A DNA stretch of 42,775 bases from an uncultured Clostridium sp. (lineage in GTDB: Bacteria > Bacillota > Clostridia > TANB77 > CAG-508). The stretch is from contig CAMSWH010000012.1 of the NCBI GenBank assembly GCA_947064765.1, forward strand, positions 1 through 42,775, given 5' to 3'. The position numbers were made by a program, and so were the translations under genes. Below the pieces are notes generated by a model. That model was given only the letters and a program-made list of their open reading frames with translations, searched no databases and was not told the origin of the DNA. Shown piece by piece: positions 18,959 through 30,800 of the stretch. The first letter of the stretch is position 1. Each line of letters starts with the position of its first letter.

Positions 18959-19885
18959 ATGGAAGAAAAAATAATTGTAACATCTGGAAATAGGTATATT
19001 GATATAGATGCATATGCTTCATGTATTGCATATGCAAATTTGTTAAGATTAAAAGGAAAAAATGCAATAGCTGTAAGTACAGCAAATCTTAATGAAAGTG
19101 TAACGAACTCTTTACTTAATTTACCAGAAAAATTGGAAACAGATTATAAGTTAAATGGAGGAGAAAAATTTATTGTATTAGATGTTTCTAATAGAGATTT
19201 TTTTGATAATATTGTAAGAGAAGAAAGAATAATAGAAATATTAGATCATCATTATGGGTATGAAGAGTATTGGAAACAAAAATTAAATGAAAATTCTCAT
19301 ATTGAAAGTTTGGGTGCAATAGCTACTTTTATTTATGAACTTTATGAAAAAGAAAATATGTTAGAAAAAATTTCAATTGGAATGGCAAAATTACTTTTAG
19401 CAGCTATTTTAGATAATACATTAAATTTAAAAGCAAAAATTACAACTGAAAGAGATTGTTATGCTTATGAGCAATTATTAAAAATATCTAATATTGGTTC
19501 AGATTTTGCCGAAATATATTTTAAAGAATGTCAAGAAAAAATATTTGAAAATATAGAAGAATCAATAAAAAATGATACAAAAATAGGAGTTGAGGGCAAA
19601 ATTTTACCTGATGTTTTTGGACAACTACTTTTATGGAACTCTAAAGATATATTAAATAATAGCATAATCTCTAAAGTATTAAACGAGTTTGATAATAAAT
19701 GGATGATGAATATAATTTCATTAGAAGAAGGAATAAGCTATATTGTTTCAGAAGATGAAAATGTAAAGGGAAATTTAGAAGAATTATTTAGCAATAATTT
19801 TGATAGAAATATTATGAAATTAGGTCAAATTTGGCTTAGAAAAGAAATAATAAAAGAAGCATTAGAAAAAGAAAAAAATGTATAA
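18959..19885 (+). CDS. DHH-family phosphoesterase
   Basis: DIDAYASCIAYANLLR, LDVSN, EILDHHYGYEEYW, LGAIATFIYELY. Confidence 0.8.
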   Translation: MEEKIIVTSGNRYIDIDAYASCIAYANLLRLKGKNAIAVSTANLNESVTNSLLNLPEKLETDYKLNGGEKFIVLDVSNRDFFDNIVREERIIEILDHHYGYEEYWKQKLNENSHIESLGAIATFIYELYEKENMLEKISIGMAKLLLAAILDNTLNLKAKITTERDCYAYEQLLKISNIGSDFAEIYFKECQEKIFENIEESIKNDTKIGVEGKILPDVFGQLLLWNSKDILNNSIISKVLNEFDNKWMMNIISLEEGISYIVSEDENVKGNLEELFSNNFDRNIMKLGQIWLRKEIIKEALEKEKNV

Positions 19886-19914
19886 TGATATCATAATGAA
19901 AGGAATTTAAAACT

Positions 19915-20946
19915 ATGTTTTTTTTCTATTTTTTTGAAAAAACAGAACAATTTGTAGAAGAAATGTTTAGATATTTGGATATTAATTTTGAAAAAGGAAT
20001 ATCTACAAAAAATAATAATATAGATTATATTTTAAAAGATTTAGATAATTTAGATACACTTGTAGAGGTAAAGGAAATAAAAAATAATTACAGAGATGTT
20101 ATTATTAGTGCTACAAATAGAATAAAAGATTGTAGAAAAAGTTTTATAGATAAAACTATAAATAATTATTCTCTTTTAATTGTATTTGGAACAGTAAATA
20201 AAGAACAAAAAGATTATTTTTTAAAAGATAATATTGTTATTATTGATATTTCTAATATTTTATATTTAATAAAAGATAGACAAGATTTAATATGGAATTT
20301 AAAGAATATTTTACCTTTTTCTATTGTAGATGTTATTCCAGAAAACATACAATTAGAAAAGTATATAAATTATAAAAAAATGTCAAAAAATTGTAATAAT
20401 GATAGTTTAGAAGATGAACTTATAGAAGAGATAAAAAGTATAGATAAAGGGATTGAAGGTTCTAGAGAATTTGAAAGGGTAGGAGAGAATGTAATAAAGT
20501 TTTTATTTGAAGATTATATTTATGATTGGAAATCTCAAGTAAGTTGTGATAATAAATTACATAGAATAGATTTATTGGGGAAAGTTAAACATCAGGATGG
20601 ATTTTGGAAGATGTTATATGAAATATATAAATCAAGATATATTATATTTGAATTTAAAAATTATAACAATAAAATTACACAAGAACAAGTTGAAACTACA
20701 AATAAATATTTAAATAAAAATGCTTTGAGAACAGTAGCGATAATAATTAGTAGAGAAGGAACTGATAAAAATGCAAAAAAAGCATGTAAGAGTGTTTTAA
20801 GAGCACAAGGTCAACTAATATTAACTTTAAATGAAAAAGATTTAATATTTATGTTAGAAAGTAAAAGAGAAAATCATGATAAAGATATTTCTTCTGAATA
20901 TATGGAGAAAATATTTGATGATTTTTTACTTGAAATAGAAAAATAA
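19915..20946 (+). CDS. Putative restriction-endonuclease-like (PD-(D/E)XK) protein, possibly two nuclease-like domains
   Basis: HRIDLLGKV...YIIFEFKNYNNKITQEQVETTNKYL (D...ExK-like); N-terminal half DYILKDLDNLDTLVEVKEIKNNY looks similar. Confidence 0.55.
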   Translation: MFFFYFFEKTEQFVEEMFRYLDINFEKGISTKNNNIDYILKDLDNLDTLVEVKEIKNNYRDVIISATNRIKDCRKSFIDKTINNYSLLIVFGTVNKEQKDYFLKDNIVIIDISNILYLIKDRQDLIWNLKNILPFSIVDVIPENIQLEKYINYKKMSKNCNNDSLEDELIEEIKSIDKGIEGSREFERVGENVIKFLFEDYIYDWKSQVSCDNKLHRIDLLGKVKHQDGFWKMLYEIYKSRYIIFEFKNYNNKITQEQVETTNKYLNKNALRTVAIIISREGTDKNAKKACKSVLRAQGQLILTLNEKDLIFMLESKRENHDKDISSEYMEKIFDDFLLEIEK

Positions 20947-21003
20947 CTAATTATCTGCGAAATCAATTATTATTAGAGTTATTATAAAAAAATGTAATAA
21001 AAT

Positions 21004-21041
21004 AAAAATCATCTCATATATAATATAGAGGTGATTTTTTT
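21004..21041 (+). promoter_or_regulatory. Hairpin + U-run overlapping the SD of the 21040 ORF
   Basis: AAAAATCATCTC (21004-21015) pairs with GAGGTGATTTTT (21028-21039); the 3' arm contains the SD GAGGTGA and T-run. Confidence 0.7.
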
Positions 21042-21954
21042 GATATATATAAAATTAGAAGAAAAGAATGAGAAAAGTATAAAGAAAAATAAATTTTTAA
21101 AATTAATAGATAAAATGAAATGTAAATTTGCGAAAATAAGAGAGGACAAGTTTGAAGATAAAGTGTTAATTACGATTCCAGATATTGAAAATAAAACTTT
21201 AAATAAATTATCTGATTATATGCAACAAAATTGTATAAATAGAGTTTGTATTTCAAAGGAACTTTTAAATAATCCAGTTTTTATGGAATTTATAAAAAAT
21301 AAAAAGGTAAGAGTTTTTGATGGAAGATGGCTATTTAAAGAACTTGTACCTAAATGTATAGAATATATTATGCTTTGTAAAAAAGATAAAATAGAATATC
21401 AAGAAGTTTCAATATTGTCAAAAGATATTAGTGATATAGTGGTTTATAATATAAAAGAACTCTCTGGAAGAGTAAGAATTCTTAATATAATAACAGAAAA
21501 TGAAAATAAATTTAGAAAATTGGAAAAGGAATTATATGAGCAAAAAGGTATAATTTTAAATATGAATAATAATTATAAAAAGAGTTTAGCTAAAAGTGAT
21601 ATTATTTTTAATTTTGATTTTTCAGAAGAGGAAATAAATAAATATACATTACCTAAAAAAGCATGTATTATAAATTTAGAAAAAGAGATAACAATAAATT
21701 CAAAAGCTTTTGAAGGAATAAATGTATCTTTTTATGAAATTCAAATGCCAAGAAAATATATCAAAAATTTATTATATTTTAGAGATTTTGATACATCAAT
21801 GCTATATGAAAGTTTTATATATAAAAATACTAATCCAATTAATATAAAAGCTGAATTAATAGAAGATGGAATTAACATAAGTTTTTTGAATGGAAAAAAT
21901 GGAAAAATAAGAAAGACAGAATATGTAAATTTATCAAAAAAATTGGTAAATTAG
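21040..21954 (+). CDS. Hypothetical protein upstream of greA (TTG start preferred over GTG 21031)
   Basis: Long ORF with SD gaggtga; no confident family. Confidence 0.6.
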   Translation: MIYIKLEEKNEKSIKKNKFLKLIDKMKCKFAKIREDKFEDKVLITIPDIENKTLNKLSDYMQQNCINRVCISKELLNNPVFMEFIKNKKVRVFDGRWLFKELVPKCIEYIMLCKKDKIEYQEVSILSKDISDIVVYNIKELSGRVRILNIITENENKFRKLEKELYEQKGIILNMNNNYKKSLAKSDIIFNFDFSEEEINKYTLPKKACIINLEKEITINSKAFEGINVSFYEIQMPRKYIKNLLYFRDFDTSMLYESFIYKNTNPINIKAELIEDGINISFLNGKNGKIRKTEYVNLSKKLVN

Positions 21955-21955
21955 C

Positions 21956-21984
21956 TTGACAAAATCCAAAATAAATCTTATTAT
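21956..21984 (+). promoter_or_regulatory. Sigma-A type promoter for greA
   Basis: TTGACA - 17 nt - TATTAT. Confidence 0.75.
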
Positions 21985-22026
21985 ATGTAAGTATAAAATA
22001 CAAACTAAGAGAGGGGCGCTGAAGAT

Positions 22027-22503
22027 ATGGCAGAAAAAGAATTTTTATTAACCCAAGAAGGTTATGATAATTTAGAAAAAGAGTTAGAAAAACTAAAAAC
22101 AGAAGTAAGATATGAAATTGCAGAAAGAATAAAAGTAGCATTAGGGTTTGGCGATTTATCTGAAAACTCAGAATATGATGAAGCAAAAAACGCACAGGCA
22201 GCAAATGAAATAAAAATAGCTGAATTAGAAGAAAAAGTAAAATATGCTAAGATAATAGATGAATCAGAAATAGATACTGAAGTAGTTCAAGTTGGAAATA
22301 TAGTTAAAGTATTAGATATGGAATTTGATGAAACAGTAGAATATACAATAGTTGGATCTACAGAAGCAGATGTAACAAACAATAAAATTTCTAATGAATC
22401 ACCAATTGGTCAGGCTTTATTAGGCAAAAAAAGAAATAATATTGTCGAAGTTCAAGCTCCAGTTGGAATTATAAAACTAAAAATATTATCAATAAAAAAA
22501 TAA
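22027..22503 (+). CDS. greA: Transcription elongation factor GreA
   Basis: [56 protein letters not shown]. Confidence 0.97.
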   Translation: MAEKEFLLTQEGYDNLEKELEKLKTEVRYEIAERIKVALGFGDLSENSEYDEAKNAQAANEIKIAELEEKVKYAKIIDESEIDTEVVQVGNIVKVLDMEFDETVEYTIVGSTEADVTNNKISNESPIGQALLGKKRNNIVEVQAPVGIIKLKILSIKK

Positions 22504-22508
22504 AAAAG

Positions 22509-22546
22509 AATTGGGATATATGGGAAAAGCATATATCCTAATTTTG
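22509..22546 (+). terminator. Terminator after greA
   Basis: AATTGGGATATATG ggaaaag CATATATCCTAATTTT. Confidence 0.75.
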
Positions 22547-22620
22547 TATTATTTAGTAGTTAATCGTTTGGATATAATAATAAAGTATTTAACAGATTTT
22601 GTAATTAAATAAAAAAATAT

Positions 22621-23076
22621 ATGGAGGAAAATATGAAAAGAACTAGAGTAGCAGGAGTAATTGAAATAAATGGTGGATATGCACTTATGCATAGATTAGA
22701 TGTAAAAAAAACAGAGAACTCAAGTAAACCATATGGAGAATATTATGTTTTTGCAGGTGGAGGAGTTGAAGAGACAGATAACTCATTAGAAGATGCAGTA
22801 AAAAGAGAAATTTTAGAAGAATTTGGAATAGAAGTTGAAGTAAAAGAAAAACTATATTATGAAAAAATAAATGAAGATATGGATGAACATTTATTTTTAT
22901 GTGTATATAAATCAGGTGAGTTTGGAACAGGAAAGGGACCAGAATTTTCAGGAGACCCAAATTATATAGACAGAGGAAAATATATTCCATGTATAGTTTC
23001 TAAAGAAGAAATAAAAAATATAAGATTAATACCAGAAAAATTTAAAGAACATTTATTAAAAGAATGTGATTTATAG
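22621..23076 (+). CDS. Nudix hydrolase
   Basis: GGGVEETDNSLEDAVKREILEEFGIE Nudix box. Confidence 0.9.
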   Translation: MEENMKRTRVAGVIEINGGYALMHRLDVKKTENSSKPYGEYYVFAGGGVEETDNSLEDAVKREILEEFGIEVEVKEKLYYEKINEDMDEHLFLCVYKSGEFGTGKGPEFSGDPNYIDRGKYIPCIVSKEEIKNIRLIPEKFKEHLLKECDL

Positions 23077-23267
23077 TAAACATAAGATTTATTAATTAGT
23101 TTTATGTTTTTACAAGTATAAAAATATAAAAAATATGTAAAAAAATAGTGTAAAAAAAATATTTTTATGATAGAATGACTAAAGTATAAAATTTTATTTT
23201 TATAAATAGAATTAAATGCTTTTATTAATATAAATTTACTAAAAAAGTAAATTAAAAGGAGTTTATT

Positions 23268-23975
23268 ATGATAGCTTATAAAAGAGTTTTATTAAAGCTA
23301 AGTGGAGAAGCTTTAGCAGGAAAAGAAGGTCATGGAATAGATCCAGATGTAATAGGAGCTATATGTGATAAAGTTAAAGAAATTGTAGAAATGGGAGTTC
23401 AAGTATCTATTGTTGTTGGAGGAGGAAACTTCTGGAGAGGCTTAAAAAATGGAAGAAAAATGAATGATAGAGCAACAGCAGATTATATGGGGATGCTTGC
23501 AACAGCAATGAACGGATTAGCACTTCAAGATGCATTAGAGTCTAGAGGAATATACACAAGATTACAAACTGCAATAGAAATGAGAGAGATTGCAGAACCT
23601 TATATAAAAAGAAAAGCAGCAAAACACTTAGAAAGAGGAAGAGTAGTAATTTTCTCATGTGGAACAGGTCATCCGTTTTTCTCAACAGATACAGCAGCAG
23701 CATTAAGAGCAGCAGAAACAGATTCAGAAGTTATATTACTTGCTAAAACAATTGATGGAGTTTATTCAGCGGATCCTAAATTAGATAGTTCAGCTGTAAA
23801 ATATGATGAAATATCTTATAAAGATGTTTTAGCACAAGATTTAAAAGTAATGGATTCAACAGCTACAGCTTTATGCAAAGATAACCAAATACCTTTATTA
23901 GTTTTTGCAATAAGTGATCCAGAAAATATTGTAAGAGCAATAAAAGGTGAAAAAGTAGGAACTATAGTTAAATAG
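23268..23975 (+). CDS. pyrH: UMP kinase
   Basis: [49 protein letters not shown]. Confidence 0.97.
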   Translation: MIAYKRVLLKLSGEALAGKEGHGIDPDVIGAICDKVKEIVEMGVQVSIVVGGGNFWRGLKNGRKMNDRATADYMGMLATAMNGLALQDALESRGIYTRLQTAIEMREIAEPYIKRKAAKHLERGRVVIFSCGTGHPFFSTDTAAALRAAETDSEVILLAKTIDGVYSADPKLDSSAVKYDEISYKDVLAQDLKVMDSTATALCKDNQIPLLVFAISDPENIVRAIKGEKVGTIVK

Positions 23976-24073
23976 ATTAATATAAATAAATATTAAAAAT
24001 GTAATTTTAGGCAATAAGTCAAAAATAAAATTTGATTAGCTATTATTATAATGTTAGAAAGGATTTTAAAATT

Positions 24074-24622
24074 ATGGAATTAGAAGGATTAGAAGAAAGA
24101 ATGCAAAAGACAATTGGGGTTTTTCAAGATAACCTATCAGAAATAAGAGCAGGAAGAGCTAACCCAGCAATATTAAATAAAGTAAGTGTTGAGTATTATG
24201 GAGCTGTAACTCCAATAAATCAAGTAGCAGGAATTTCTGTTCCAGAAGCTAGAACAATAGTTATTCAACCATGGGATGCAAGTATATTAAAAGATATAGA
24301 AAAAGCAATTTTAGCATCTGATATTGGATTAAATCCAAATAATGATGGAAAAGTTATAAGATTAAACTTTCCAGAATTAACAGAAGAAAGAAGAAAAGAT
24401 TTAGCAAAAGAGATAAGAAAAATAGCTGAAGAAGCTAGAGTAAGTATTCGTTCTATAAGAAGAGATGGAATGGATGAAGCTAAATCAAAATGTAAAAATT
24501 CTGAAATAACAGAAGATGAAAAAGCAAATCTAGAAGATAAAATTCAAAAATTAACTGATAAATATATAGCTCAAATAGATAAATTATTAGAAGATAAAGA
24601 AAAAGAAATTATGAATATTTAA
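24074..24622 (+). CDS. frr: Ribosome recycling factor
   Basis: LSEIRAGRANPAILNKVSVEYYGAVTPINQVA, RKDLAKEIRKIAEEARVSIRSIRRD. Confidence 0.97.
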   Translation: MELEGLEERMQKTIGVFQDNLSEIRAGRANPAILNKVSVEYYGAVTPINQVAGISVPEARTIVIQPWDASILKDIEKAILASDIGLNPNNDGKVIRLNFPELTEERRKDLAKEIRKIAEEARVSIRSIRRDGMDEAKSKCKNSEITEDEKANLEDKIQKLTDKYIAQIDKLLEDKEKEIMNI

Positions 24623-24637
24623 GATCGGGAGAAAATT

Positions 24638-25348
24638 ATGGAAGAAAGAAAAATGCCTAGACATATTGGAATAATAATGGATGGAAATAGAAGATGGGCA
24701 AAGGCTAAAAATTTACCAATAAAGCTAGGACATAAACAAGGTGCAGAAACTTTAAAAAAAGTAGTTAGATATGGAAATAAAATAGGTTTAGAATATATTA
24801 CAGTATATGCTTTTTCAACTGAGAACTGGAGAAGAGGAGAAGAAGAAGTAAGTGCATTAATGTTTTTACTAGAAAATTATTTAAATGATTTTGCTAAAGA
24901 AGCAGATACAGAAAATATTGTAATTAGAGTTATAGGAGATATATCAAAATTTTCAGAGAGCTTACAAGAAAGCATAAAAAATACTATTAGCAGAACTAAA
25001 AATAATACAGGAATAGTTTTAAGTATAGCATTAAATTATGGTGGTAGAGATGAATTAGTAAATGCTATAAAAAATATATCTAATGAAGTTAAAAATGGAA
25101 ATTTAAATCCAAATGAAATTACAGAAAAAATAATTTCTGAATATCTATATACTAAAGATATTCCTGATCCAGATTTAATAATAAGAACAAGTGGAGAATT
25201 AAGATTAAGTGGTTTCTTAACATGGCAATCAGTATATTCTGAATTGTTATTTATAGATAAACTTTGGCCAGATTTTACAGAAGAAGATTTAGAAAATTCT
25301 ATAGATGTATTTAGTAAAAGAAAGAGAAATTTCGGTGGTACAAAGTAA
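24638..25348 (+). CDS. uppS: Isoprenyl (undecaprenyl) diphosphate synthase
   Basis: PRHIGIIMDGNRRWAK, YAFSTENWRR, DPDLIIRTSGELRLSGFLTWQSVYSE. Confidence 0.96.
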   Translation: MEERKMPRHIGIIMDGNRRWAKAKNLPIKLGHKQGAETLKKVVRYGNKIGLEYITVYAFSTENWRRGEEEVSALMFLLENYLNDFAKEADTENIVIRVIGDISKFSESLQESIKNTISRTKNNTGIVLSIALNYGGRDELVNAIKNISNEVKNGNLNPNEITEKIISEYLYTKDIPDPDLIIRTSGELRLSGFLTWQSVYSELLFIDKLWPDFTEEDLENSIDVFSKRKRNFGGTK

Positions 25349-25370
25349 AATAAGCAAAGGATTGAATAAT

Positions 25371-26186
25371 ATGAATATAAAAAGAATTGTAACAACCCTA
25401 ATTGGTTTTCCAATAGTAATGTGCATTTTGATATTGGGAAATAAATATATTATTGATATTATAATGGCAATAATAGCAATAATAGCAATGAAAGAATATA
25501 TAAATTGTTCATCAAATAAAGTAAAAGTTATTTCATGGATAAGTTATTTAGCAGCAGCGAGTATTGGTTTATTACATATAATACCACCAAGTATAATAAA
25601 AACTTACTTATTTATGGGAATACCACTTTTATTACTAATATTATTTTTACATGTAATAATATCAAATATGAAAATTACATTTAATGATATAACATATACT
25701 TTAATGGGAATATTATATGTTTTTGGATTTGTTATGTTTTTACCATTAATTTATGGTGTAAGTGGCAATATAGACGGTAAAATTTTAATTTGGTATGTTA
25801 TGTTTTCAGCCTGGGGAACAGATGTATTTGCATATTTGGTTGGACATAAATTTGGAAAAATTAAATTTAGTAAAGTAAGTCCAAACAAAACTGTAGAAGG
25901 TTGTACGGCTGGAATTATAGGTTCAGTTATAGTTAATTTAATATTTACTTTTGCAATAAATTATTTTGGAAATTTAGAAATATCATATATAATGATAGGA
26001 ATTATATGTGCTATTTTGAGCATAATAGGGCAAATAGGAGATTTTGCAGCATCAGTAATAAAAAGATATTTTGAAGTAAAGGATTTTAGTGATTTATTTC
26101 CAGGACATGGTGGAATGTTAGATAGAATAGATAGTGTAATGTTTATAGCACCATTTGCGTACCTTTTATTAACAATTTTATTATAA
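25371..26186 (+). CDS. cdsA: Phosphatidate cytidylyltransferase
   Basis: C-terminal signature SVIKRYFEVKDFSDLFPGHGGMLDRIDSVMFIAP. Confidence 0.96.
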   Translation: MNIKRIVTTLIGFPIVMCILILGNKYIIDIIMAIIAIIAMKEYINCSSNKVKVISWISYLAAASIGLLHIIPPSIIKTYLFMGIPLLLLILFLHVIISNMKITFNDITYTLMGILYVFGFVMFLPLIYGVSGNIDGKILIWYVMFSAWGTDVFAYLVGHKFGKIKFSKVSPNKTVEGCTAGIIGSVIVNLIFTFAINYFGNLEISYIMIGIICAILSIIGQIGDFAASVIKRYFEVKDFSDLFPGHGGMLDRIDSVMFIAPFAYLLLTILL

Positions 26187-26213
26187 AATGCAAATATTTA
26201 GGAGGAAATAGTT

Positions 26214-27218
26214 TTGAGCTTTTTAATTAATGCTATAAAGATAATTTTTTTATTGGGATTTTTAGTATTCATACATGAAGGAGGACATTTTCTAGCAGCA
26301 AGATTATTTAAAGTAAAAGTTGAAGAGTTTTCAATTGGATTTGGACCAAAGATATTTACTAAAAAAGGAAAAGAAACAGAATATGCAGTTTCATTAATTC
26401 CTTTTGGTGGATATGTAAAAATGACTGGTGAAACTGAAAGAAGTCTTGAAGAAGGAGCTTTCAATAATGCTAAAATTTCACATAGAATAGCAATTGTTGC
26501 AGCTGGAGCATTTGTAAATATTGTTTTTGGAATTATTGTTTACTTCGTATTATCACTTACTTCAGGATACAATATTTCTACTACTGTTGCTAGCATAATT
26601 CCAGAAGCTACAGAAAATGTGTCAAATATACAAATTGGAGATAAAATTACAAAAATTGATGGGAAGAAAATAAGGATAAAATCGGATATATCAAAAGCTT
26701 TAAGTAATTCAAAAGGGGAACCAATAAAAGTATTAGTAATTAGAGAAAATGAAGAAAAAGAAATTTTGGTTACTCCAACAGAATATCAAGGAGTTTATAT
26801 ATTAGGAGTTCAAGTTGCACTTGCAAATGGAACTTTAAGTGAAAAAGTATATTATGCATTTTGGGAAACAGCAGATTTTGTATTTTCTATTGGAGAAAGC
26901 TTAAAATTACTGTTTACTGGAAATGTAGGTATAGAACAAATGACAGGACCAATAGGAATTTCAGAAATAGTAGTTAAATCAAGTGGAATTTATGATTTTG
27001 TATATTTATTAAGCTTAATATCATTATCACTTGGTGTAACAAATCTTCTTCCAATACCAGCATTAGATGGTGGAAGAATAGTGTTATTAATTATTGAGGG
27101 AATTCGAGGAAAAGCACTAAAAGAAGAAGTGGAGTTAAGTATACAATCACTAGGTTTTGCACTATTAATTTTATTTTCACTTTATGTGTCTTATAATGAT
27201 ATTTTAAGGATATTTTAG
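26214..27218 (+). CDS. rseP: RseP/RasP site-2 protease (TTG start)
   Basis: FIHEGGHFLAAR (HExxH), PDZ region, NLLPIPALDGGRI. Confidence 0.95.
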   Translation: MSFLINAIKIIFLLGFLVFIHEGGHFLAARLFKVKVEEFSIGFGPKIFTKKGKETEYAVSLIPFGGYVKMTGETERSLEEGAFNNAKISHRIAIVAAGAFVNIVFGIIVYFVLSLTSGYNISTTVASIIPEATENVSNIQIGDKITKIDGKKIRIKSDISKALSNSKGEPIKVLVIRENEEKEILVTPTEYQGVYILGVQVALANGTLSEKVYYAFWETADFVFSIGESLKLLFTGNVGIEQMTGPIGISEIVVKSSGIYDFVYLLSLISLSLGVTNLLPIPALDGGRIVLLIIEGIRGKALKEEVELSIQSLGFALLILFSLYVSYNDILRIF

Positions 27219-27255
27219 ATTGTTTTATTAGATAAAGAAAGAGAAGGTGCAAAAA

Positions 27256-27828
27256 ATGAAATGTAGTATTTGTGGAGCAAAATTAAAAAGAGAAGGAGAT
27301 ATTTGTAGTAAGTGTTACAAGAAATTTAAAGAAGAAGAAGAACTAAAAAAAGATGTAAATGAAAGACTAAAAATTAAAAGAAAATATTCTATAGCTTATT
27401 TACTTTTAAAATATGCATGGATAATTTTAATATTTGTATTATCAGCAATTGGATGTTTTGCTTTTTCAAGTCCTCTTGAAGGAATTGCATGCATAGTTAT
27501 ATTTGCAGTGGTTATGGGATTTTTGTTATTTTTAGATAAAAGATTTGCAAGAGCAAGTAAGGCAGTTTTTTATGAAACAAAAATTGTTTATACTTTTAAA
27601 TTTTTATTTTTTGATACAGAAAAAGTAGTAAAATATAGTGATTTGGCAGATGTAACATATTTTCAGACTTTTGCCCAAAAAAGATTTGGATTTGGAGATT
27701 TATGTGTATATGCTAGAGGTGCTGTGCCCGGAACTACAATATTTAATGGATTTCAATTAAAAAATGTTGCAAATGTAAAAGAAGTTTTAGAGAAAATAGG
27801 AGAAATAGTAGGAACGATAGAGAATTAG
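27256..27828 (+). CDS. Zinc-ribbon plus membrane (PH-like) domain protein
   Basis: CSICGAKLKREGDICSKCYKKF, two TM helices, C-terminal beta-rich part. Confidence 0.6.
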   Translation: MKCSICGAKLKREGDICSKCYKKFKEEEELKKDVNERLKIKRKYSIAYLLLKYAWIILIFVLSAIGCFAFSSPLEGIACIVIFAVVMGFLLFLDKRFARASKAVFYETKIVYTFKFLFFDTEKVVKYSDLADVTYFQTFAQKRFGFGDLCVYARGAVPGTTIFNGFQLKNVANVKEVLEKIGEIVGTIEN

Positions 27829-27838
27829 GAAGGAAATT

Positions 27839-30800
27839 ATGCAAAAATATATAAAAGAAGTTTTCAATGATTATAATATAAATAGTAATTTAATAGAGGC
27901 AGAAATTGAGAATATAAATTTATATAAAAAAACAAATAAACTACAAGTAAAAGTAGTATCTTCTAAAAAAATAAGCTTGCAAGATATTGAAAGTTTTGAA
28001 GATTACTTAATAAATAGGTTTAAAGTTAGCAAAGCTCAAATAGATGTTAGTTATAGTGAGGATGTTATAATAGAGCAGGATATAGAAGCAAATTGGGATA
28101 ATATAATAAAATATATTGCAAAAAAAGAACCATTTAGTAAAGCTATTTTAATGAATAGTAAAGTAAAAGTATCTGATGACAAGATTGAGGTAAACTTATT
28201 TATGAAAGGTACTGCTTTTTTAGTATCTCAAAAATTTGATAAAGGTTTAGAACATTTAATATGTAACCTTTATAATAAACAATATTTAATAGAATTTGTT
28301 GAGAATGTATCTAGTGAATACGAAAAAGAATTAATTGAGAAAAGAGATAGAGAAGAAAAAGAAGCTTTAATAGAGCTTGAAAAACAAGCTAAAATTGAAA
28401 TAGAGCAAGCAAAAGAGAAAAAGAGAATTGAAGCGGAACAGGAAAAAATAAGAAAACAAGAGGAAGAAGAAAAATTAAAAGAAGAATTAAGAATGCAAAA
28501 TCCAGAATTAGCAGCTAGAATTGAAGCACATCAAAATAAATCACCAGAAGTTAAAGATGAAGAATCACCATTAATATATGGAAGAAGTTTAACAATCAGA
28601 ACAGAATTAGTTAAAATAGCTGATATACCAATGGAAGAAACAACTGAAATGAAGGTTTGCATTGATGGAGAAATTTTAGGAGATTCTATTGATTCAAGAG
28701 ATATAAAAAATGAAAAAGTAATTCTAATGTTTAATATTTTTGATGGGACAAGTACAATAGCATGTAAAGCATTTTTAGATAAAGAAAAATTTAAAGATGT
28801 AAAATCAAGAGTATCAAAGGCAAAAGGATTAAGAATAGATGGAATGGCAAAATATAGTATGTATTCTAAAGAAGTTGAAATAATGGCGAATACAATTATA
28901 GAATCAACTGGAATCAAAAAAGAGAAAAGAGTTGATAATGCTCCAGAAAAAAGAGTAGAACTTCATATGCATACTCAAATGAGCCAAATGGATGCAATAA
29001 CACCTTGTGAAGATTTATTAAAAAGAGCAGTTAGCTGGGGATGGAAGTCTATAGCAATAACAGATCATGGAGTAGTTCAAAGTTTTCCAGATGCACATAA
29101 ATATTTAGAAAAAACAGGAGCAGATTTAAAAGTATTATATGGAGTAGAAGCATATTTTGTACCAGATAAAGATCCATGTGTATTTAATTCTAAAAATCAA
29201 TCTATAGATACAGAATACTGCGTATTTGACTTAGAAACAACAGGAATATCGCATATTACAGAAAAAATAACAGAAGTCGGAATTATTAAAATAAAAAATG
29301 GAGAAGTAATAGATACTTTTGAATGTTTTGTGAATCCAGAAAAACCAATACCAGAAGAAGTAGTTGCAGTGACTCATATTACAGATGATATGGTAAAAGA
29401 TGCTGAAACAATAGATAAAGTAATGCCAAAAGTTTTAGAATTTATGGGAAATTCAGTTTTAGTTGCACATAATGCAGATTTTGATATAGGATTTATGAAA
29501 TACAATTGTGAAAAATTAGGATTAACTTTAGAAAATTCTCATATAGATACATTACGTTTAGCTAAATCGATATTTCCAGAGTTCACAAAATATAAATTAG
29601 GTATAATAGCTGATAAATTAGGAATAAAAGTAGATGTAGCACATCGTGCCTTAGATGATGTAAAAACATTAGTTGCAGTATTTAAGGAAATGATAGAAAG
29701 AGCTAAAGATAGGAATGCAAAAACTATAGATGATTTTGATAATGTTTTTGAAACTGATTTTAGAAAGTTGCCATCATATCATGCTATAATTTTAGCTAAA
29801 AATTATGTTGGTTTAAGAAATCTTTATAAATTAATATCTTATTCTCACTTAGATTATTTTTATAAAAAGCCAAGAATATTAAAAACAATGCTTGACAAAT
29901 ATAGAGAAGGATTAATTTTAGGAAGTGCCTGTGAAGCAGGAGAATTATACAGAGCAATAGTTGCAGAAAAATCTGATGAAGAATTAGAAGAAATAGCAAA
30001 ATATTATGATTATTTGGAAATTCAACCATTACAAAACAATGAATACATGATAAGAGAAGGACAAGTTGAAGGCTGGGATACATTAAAAGAGTTTAATAAA
30101 AAAATTGTAGCTTTAGGAGAGAAATTAAATAAGTTAGTAGTAGCTACATGTGATGTTCATTTTATGGATCCACAAGATGAAGTTTATAGAAGAATTTTAC
30201 AAGCTGGTCAAAAATATGATGATGCTGATAATCAAGCACCATTATATTTAAGAACAACAGAAGAAATGCTTAAAGAATTTGAATATCTTGGAGAAGAAAA
30301 AGCATATGAAGTAGTTGTAACAAATACAAATAAGGTTGCAGATATGTGTGAAAAAATAAAGCCAATTTCACCAGAAAAATGTCCACCACATATTCCAGGA
30401 TGTGAACAAACAATAAAAGAGATAGCTTATAGTAAAGCACATGAATTATATGGAGATCCACTTCCAGAGATTGTTCAAACTAGATTAGATAAAGAACTGG
30501 ATTCTATTATTAAAAATGGTTTTTCTGTAATGTACATAATTGCCCAGAAATTAGTTTGGAAGTCAAATGAAGATGGATATATAGTTGGTTCAAGAGGATC
30601 AGTAGGTTCTTCATTTGTTGCGAACATGACTGGTATTACAGAAGTTAACTCACTGGAGCCACATTATAGATGCCCAAATTGCAAATATTCTGATTTTTCA
30701 GATTATGGCGTAAAAAATGGATTTGATCTTCCAGATAAAGATTGTCCAAAATGTGGACATAAACTTGCTAAAGATGGTATGGATATTCCATTTGAAACAT

